This document shows positions 60,452-64,000 of a stretch of 64,000 nucleotides of DNA, in pieces. The DNA lies in NCBI RefSeq assembly GCF_900105905.1, contig NZ_FNSV01000005.1, forward strand, positions 6,448,001 through 6,512,000, given 5' to 3'. The translations under genes and the position numbers were made by a program. Below the pieces are notes generated by a model. That model ran no database searches and was not told the DNA's origin. It saw nothing but the letters and a program-made list of their open reading frames with translations. This DNA is from Rhodococcus koreensis (GTDB taxonomy: Bacteria; Actinomycetota; Actinomycetes; Mycobacteriales; Mycobacteriaceae). Each line of letters begins with the position of its first letter. Positions within the stretch are counted from its first letter, which is position 1.

Positions 60452-61816
60452 TTACTTCGGTAGCGAGACGAACTCGACACGACGTTCGGTGGGCAGATGA
60501 CCGGTCACCGCGACGGTCGGGCCGTGGCTGAGTACGGCCGGGTCCGGCAACTCGGACGGCCGCACCTCGAACGGCTCCGCCCGGTCCATGACGTCGAAGT
60601 CCGGTGGGAACTCCGCCGCCGACTCGATCAGCCCCCGATAGAAGTCGAGCCACTTCCCCTGATTGAACGCCACCGCCGCGGTGACGCGACCACGGAAGCC
60701 GTACGCCGCCACGAAGCGCCGGTCGGCGACCGAACCCTGGGTGATCACCACCTGATCGGAGTAGGTGGGGATGCCGACGGACTTGATGTTGACGCCGAAC
60801 TGGCTGGACCAGAACGCCGGAATCTCCAGGTGCGGTCGCCGGCGGAGGCCGTCGTGGATCATGTTGTGCGCCGCCACCTCGGCCTGGCCGATCGCGTTGC
60901 CCCAGTGCTCCAGTGCCAGCAACTGGTAGTCGTAGAGCGGATGCGGTTGCCGTGCAACGTCACCGGCGACGAACACGTTGTCGGTGACGATGCCGTTGAT
61001 GTCGAATGCCCGGCAGCCGGCGTCGCACGTGACCCCGCGGGGCCCGGCGGCGAGACCGGATCCGAACAGCCAGTCGGTGTTGCGGATGCTGCCCTGCGCG
61101 ACGATCGCCACGTCGACGTCGAGTGTGGTCCCGTCCGAGAGGTGCGCGCGGCACAGCCGTCCGTCGCTGTCGCCGTCGAGTCCGGTCACCGTGACCCCGG
61201 TGCGCAGGTCGACGCCGTGGTCGCGTTGCATGTCGGCGGCGACCGCCGCCACCACCCCGCCGAGCGCACCGACCAGCGGTGCCGGGCCGCGCTCGGTGAC
61301 CGTCACGGACAGCCCGCGCTCCCGGCACACCGACGCGATCTCCGAACCGGTGAAGCCGGCGCCGATCACCAGGACGTGGCGCGGTCCGGCAGACAGTCGC
61401 TCGCTCAGTCGGCGGGAGTCGTCGCAGGTGCGGACGGTGAAGACGCCGTCGAGTGCCGCCTCGGACGAGTTCGACCACGGCCGGGCGCGGACACCGGTCG
61501 CGATCAGCACCTTGTCGAACTCGACGGTGTCGCGGTCGCTGAGCACCACCCGGTTGTTCTCCAGATCGAGGGTGGTGGCCCGCACGCCGAGCAGCCACTT
61601 CGCGTCGAGGTCGGGATGGTAGGGGAGCGCCGAGTGTTCGGGCGGCATGATCCCGAGGAGCACGGCCTTCGACAGCGGCGGCCGGTCGTACGGTTCGTAG
61701 GGTTCGTCGCCGATCAGAGTCAGCGAACCGTCGAAGCCCTGCGCCCGAAGCGCCTCCGCGGCGCGCACCCCGGCGAGCGACGCGCCGACGATGACGATCC
61801 GCACGTCATTCCCCAT
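60452..61816 (-). CDS. Ferredoxin reductase (FAD/NADH) of the P450 system
   Basis: 454 residues. FAD-binding IVIVGASLAGVRAAEALRAQ near 7, PYDRPPLSKAVLLG near 43, ATGVRARPWSN near 110, NAD-binding HVLVIGAGFTGSEIASVCRE near 147, FAD-contact NVFVAGDVARQPHPLYDY near 282 and a C-terminal reductase domain with F-W-S-S-Q-F-G-V-N-I-K. This type moves electrons from NADH to a [3Fe-4S] or [2Fe-2S] ferredoxin. Between the ferredoxin gene (11 nt overlap at the start) and the P450 (14 nt gap), so one operon ferredoxin-reductase-P450. Confidence 0.94.
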   Translation of the reverse strand: MGNDVRIVIVGASLAGVRAAEALRAQGFDGSLTLIGDEPYEPYDRPPLSKAVLLGIMPPEHSALPYHPDLDAKWLLGVRATTLDLENNRVVLSDRDTVEFDKVLIATGVRARPWSNSSEAALDGVFTVRTCDDSRRLSERLSAGPRHVLVIGAGFTGSEIASVCRERGLSVTVTERGPAPLVGALGGVVAAVAADMQRDHGVDLRTGVTVTGLDGDSDGRLCRAHLSDGTTLDVDVAIVAQGSIRNTDWLFGSGLAAGPRGVTCDAGCRAFDINGIVTDNVFVAGDVARQPHPLYDYQLLALEHWGNAIGQAEVAAHNMIHDGLRRRPHLEIPAFWSSQFGVNIKSVGIPTYSDQVVITQGSVADRRFVAAYGFRGRVTAAVAFNQGKWLDFYRGLIESAAEFPPDFDVMDRAEPFEVRPSELPDPAVLSHGPTVAVTGHLPTERRVEFVSLPK

Positions 61817-62024
61817 CGTGGTGGGTGGGGATGTCCGTGGTGATGGCGTGCACCGGGCAGGCCGCGGCGGCCTGCGACACGTGGTCGCGTTCGCCGTCGG
61901 CGGGGCCCGCGTCGTAGAGGAGGGCCTCTTCGCCGTGCAGAGTGAAGACGTCGGGTGCGAGGAACACGCACTGCGCGTAACCCTGGCACCGATTGAGGTC
62001 GACGACGAGTTTCACGTCAATCAT
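61806..62024 (-). CDS. [3Fe-4S]-type ferredoxin
   Basis: 72-residue ferredoxin starting KLVVDLNRCQGYAQCVFLAP. Cluster Cys pattern C-Q-G-Y-A-Q-C near 13-19 and A-C-P near 56, that is three Cys with a non-Cys at the second position, typical of actinobacterial P450 ferredoxins (C-x2-G-x2-C...C-P). Delivers electrons from the adjacent reductase to the P450. First gene of the leftward operon; 159 nt separate it from the next lipoprotein gene, and the promoter should be there, but no clear -35/-10 pair was found. Confidence 0.93.
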   Translation of the reverse strand: MIDVKLVVDLNRCQGYAQCVFLAPDVFTLHGEEALLYDAGPADGERDHVSQAAAACPVHAITTDIPTHHDGE

Positions 62025-62183
62025 CCCGATTCTGAACAGTTCTGGTCACACGGGTCCACAGGGACTGCGCGGCGCACGGCCGTCCGATCGCGTCGGGCGG
62101 AGACCTCCACCCGGAAACCAGTATTCCGGAATGGCCGGTCTGCTCGGTTTCGATCCGCTGTTCTGGAGCCATTCAGAAATGCG

Positions 62184-62666
62184 CTATTCGGTCAACGGGA
62201 AGGCGTGCGACACGTGGATCTTCCAGCTGCCGTCCGGCTGGCGGCGGAACACGTCGACACCCGATTCGCGGACACTCTCGAGTACAGTGCCCGAAGCGTC
62301 GGTGACGGTGAGCGGCCACACCAGGCGCACCGCGGCGAGGTCGCCGTCGACGAGCACTTCGGCGATCTCGGGCGCCGCATAGGTGAACGTCCGGTCGGGG
62401 ACGGTGAGTACCCGCTGAAACTGCGCGCACGTGGCGTCGTAGTTGCGGTCCTCGGTGCCGGGGTAGATCACGACGACGTCCGGGGCGAACAGCGAGCAGA
62501 CCGCAGCCACGTCCTTGTTCGCGAAGTCGCGCGGCCACTGATTCAGGGCGTCCACGATCGATGCCTCGTCTCGGCCTGGTTCCGGCGACGCGGCGTATTC
62601 GTCGGCGCAACCCGAGGCCGCCGCGAGGACGAGAACGGCGACCACAGGAAAGCGCCGTGCGCCCAT
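62184..62666 (-). CDS. SnoaL-like lipoprotein
   Basis: 160 residues. Lipoprotein signal peptide VVAVLVLAAASGC (lipobox A-S-G-C, Cys near 20), then an NTF2/SnoaL-like domain: IVDALNQWPRDFANKDVAAV near 38, CSLFAPDVVVIYPGTEDRNY near 57, F-T-Y-A-A-P-E-I-A-E-V near 95 and W-K-I-H-V-S-H-A-F-P near 147. The family includes Calx/keto-steroid-isomerase-like proteins; here it is exported and anchored outside the membrane, unlike the cytoplasmic NTF2 proteins elsewhere in the window. ATG at 62666 with GGAGG 5 nt upstream. Function unknown. Confidence 0.86.
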   Translation of the reverse strand: MGARRFPVVAVLVLAAASGCADEYAASPEPGRDEASIVDALNQWPRDFANKDVAAVCSLFAPDVVVIYPGTEDRNYDATCAQFQRVLTVPDRTFTYAAPEIAEVLVDGDLAAVRLVWPLTVTDASGTVLESVRESGVDVFRRQPDGSWKIHVSHAFPLTE

Positions 62667-62883
62667 CCGGCCTCCGTTCGGTGGCACCGTCCGTCCCCTA
62701 CCGACGGGTAGAACCAGGGAGTAGTAACGAGAGTTACAAGTATCTTGCCGGAGTTCGTATCCTCCTGTCGAGAAACAACTTTCGGACACGGTCTCGATTC
62801 GGCAACGTAGACCACCGGATCGTGATGTGATGTGGTCACACCAGACCGGCAACGCCCAGTGGCGACACCTCAGAGGCGGAATA

Positions 62884-63156
62884 TTGACGATCGAAGCTCA
62901 CCGCGACACCCGCGCGACACGGCACCTGTCCGCATTGGACGCTGCAATTCAGATCCTGACCACCGCGCGCGGAAGCTCGTACAGCGCGGACCAGGCCTTC
63001 GACGAACTCCTCGACTCCTCCATGCGGCATCAGGTCGATGTCGGCGATCTGGCCGAAGCCCTCGCCGACCTCGCCGACGGCATCCGTCCCGAGGCCGACG
63101 ACCACCGCCGGGCCCGCGACGTGGCTGCGCGCGAGTGGGGAGCCTTCCTGCCCTAA
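62884..63156 (+). CDS. ANTAR-domain-like small protein
   Basis: About 90 residues. The central part (LDAAIQILTTARGSSYSADQ then AFDELLDSSMRHQVDVGDLA and EALADLADG) has the spacing of the three-helix ANTAR RNA-binding domain (aromatic/Ala-rich helix, S-A-D-x-A-F, final D-x-A-E-A-L). ANTAR proteins act as antiterminators in mycobacteria and relatives, normally with a sensor domain; here none is present. Start TTG at 62884 has GAGG 7 nt upstream; an ATG at 62827 in the same frame adds 19 unlikely residues. Convergent with the DksA-like gene, 4-nt overlap. Confidence 0.7.
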   Translation: MTIEAHRDTRATRHLSALDAAIQILTTARGSSYSADQAFDELLDSSMRHQVDVGDLAEALADLADGIRPEADDHRRARDVAAREWGAFLP

Positions 63157-63494
63157 CCGGCGCAGTCGATACACGTCAGGGCGGCGGGGAGCGCGTCGAG
63201 CCGAACCTCGGCGATCGGCCGGCCGCACCGGATGCAGAGGCCGTACGTCCCGCTGTCGAGCCGCTGCTGCGCCGCCGCCAGATCCTCGACCTCGCGCCGG
63301 GCGTCGGCCAGCAGCGCCGACACCTGGGCCCGTTCGAACGCGATGGTCGAGCCCTCCGGATCGTGTTCGTCGTCGTCCGTGGTGAATTCCGAACCCTCCA
63401 CGATCGCGGTGAAACGCCCGGTCAGCGACGCGATGCGACGCTCGGCGTCGGCGCGTTCCTCGGCGATTCGGGTGCGCTGCTCCGGGACGGTCAT
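63153..63494 (-). CDS. TraR/DksA-type C4 zinc-finger protein
   Basis: 113 residues. A coiled-coil helical hairpin (residues 3-75: RTRIAEERADAERRIASLTG, F-E-R-A-Q-V-S-A-L-L-A-D-A-R-R-E-V) precedes a C4 zinc finger, CIRCGRPIAEVRLDALPAAL then TCIDC, with C-x2-C, 17 residues, C-x2-C. DksA-like proteins enter the RNA polymerase secondary channel; actinobacterial short forms are poorly studied. The acidic tip residues are TTDDDEHDPEG near 38-48. Overlaps the ANTAR-like gene end by 4 nt. Confidence 0.9.
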   Translation of the reverse strand: MTVPEQRTRIAEERADAERRIASLTGRFTAIVEGSEFTTDDDEHDPEGSTIAFERAQVSALLADARREVEDLAAAQQRLDSGTYGLCIRCGRPIAEVRLDALPAALTCIDCAG

Positions 63495-63577
63495 GTCTGG
63501 GTCAACATCGATGACTGCCCGGTGCTTCCCCGATAATCCGCTCGATCGATCCGGATCTTTCTGTCAGGCTTCCCGGC

Positions 63578-64000
63578 ATGGCGCGCACATTCGAGGATCT
63601 GGTGGCCGAGGCGGAATCCGTCTCGGTGGACGGCTGGGATTTCTCCTGGCTCGACGGCCGGGCCACCGAACAGCGGCCGTCGTGGGGGTATCAGCGCCTG
63701 ATGGGTGAACGGCTCGCGCGGGCGAAGGCTGCTCTGGACATCCAGACCGGCGGTGGGGAGGTCCTCGCCGGCGCCGCGACGATGCCTCGCGTGATGGTGG
63801 CGACGGAATCGTGGCCGCCGAACGTCGCGAAGGCCACGGCACTACTGCATCCGCTCGGCGCGGTTGTCGTGGCCGACGCGGACGAGCCGCCGCTGCCGTT
63901 CGCCGACGGCGCGTTCGACCTGGTGACCAGCAGGCACCCCGCCACGGTGTGGTGGGACGAGATCGCCCGCGTCCTGCAACCCGGAGGCACGTACCTCTCC
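63578..64000 (+). CDS. SAM-dependent methyltransferase, cut by window end
   Basis: First 141 codons of a class I methyltransferase. MARTFEDLVAEAESVSVDGW and F-S-W-L-D-G-R-A-T-E-Q-R-P-S-W-G-Y start the protein; the SAM-binding loop is DIQTGGGEVLAGAA near 48, acid VVADADEPPLPFADGAFDLV near 97-116 (motif II/III), then SRHPATVWWDEIARVLQPGG near 118. This TRP/WxGY N-terminus is typical of an uncharacterised actinobacterial group. The stop is beyond the window. Divergent from the DksA-like gene with 83 nt between. Confidence 0.88.
   Translation, partial: MARTFEDLVAEAESVSVDGWDFSWLDGRATEQRPSWGYQRLMGERLARAKAALDIQTGGGEVLAGAATMPRVMVATESWPPNVAKATALLHPLGAVVVADADEPPLPFADGAFDLVTSRHPATVWWDEIARVLQPGGTYLS

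Noticed and set aside
62826-62840. TGTGATGTGGTCACA near the ANTAR-like gene as a CRP box
   Set aside because: Spacing between half-sites is 5 nt, not 6; no other support.

Overview
The window looks like chromosomal DNA of a high-GC actinobacterium of the Rhodococcus type (R. jostii/R. opacus-like). GC bias is strong throughout, GTG starts and 4-nt GTGA/ATGA gene overlaps are common, and the families are typical of mycolate actinomycetes: SigK/RskA with an MPT83-like protein, UfaA1-like cyclopropane synthases, an alkB-rubredoxin operon, two-component phenol hydroxylase, and DUF222/HNH. I saw no rRNA, tRNA, CRISPR, integrase or transposase. No gene-free stretch exceeds 300 bases.

Layout. 1-2115: malate synthase G, cut by the left edge. 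2166-11371: SigK locus. It holds anti-sigma rskA, sigK, a leftward operon (DUF1295, two cyclopropane-fatty-acid synthases, DUF1365, FAD oxidoreductase, alpha/beta hydrolase), an MPT83-like fasciclin lipoprotein and a divergent lipocalin. Three CCATCC-N15-(C/T)CGAAT promoters tie it together. 11350-14243: two NAD-dependent epimerase-type proteins. 14265-18343: transporter, SDR and TIM-barrel isomerase with a divergent LysR regulator. 18364-23300: a YjbR-like protein, an acyl-CoA-dehydrogenase-like protein and a divergent serine-palmitoyltransferase-like alpha-oxoamine synthase, SDR and CMD gene set. 23310-28274: zinc-uptake locus aztA/aztB/aztD/aztC with a second aztD copy.

28255-34834: two VOC proteins, an aromatic-acid MFS transporter, an OafA-like acyltransferase, an IclR regulator and pobA. 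34878-38348: a complete alkane hydroxylase operon alkB-rubA-rubA-rubB-alkX (leftward). 38544-43334: small genes, a phosphotransferase, a dihydrodipicolinate-reductase-like protein behind a KstR-like box, HAD and ABM proteins, and a self-regulated TetR/NTF2 pair. 43477-52612: a TetR-centred carboxylate-use cluster, with symporter and SnoaL leftward and acyl-CoA dehydrogenase, SCP2, hydrolase, acyl-CoA ligase and thiolase rightward. 52617-57755: phenol catabolism (pheA1, pheA2, catA, hydrolase, AraC regulator). 57788-64000: DUF222-HNH protein, a class I P450/ferredoxin reductase/ferredoxin operon, a lipoprotein, an ANTAR-like protein, a DksA-like protein and a methyltransferase cut by the right edge.

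Overall this is a catabolic and envelope-lipid region. Alkanes, 4-hydroxybenzoate and phenol have dedicated oxygenase operons, each with its own regulator and a recognisable operator. The most distinctive features outside genes are two families of long 20-21 bp-arm palindromes (three copies each) at 3' ends of genes. In one family the palindrome itself supplies the stop codon of neighbouring genes.
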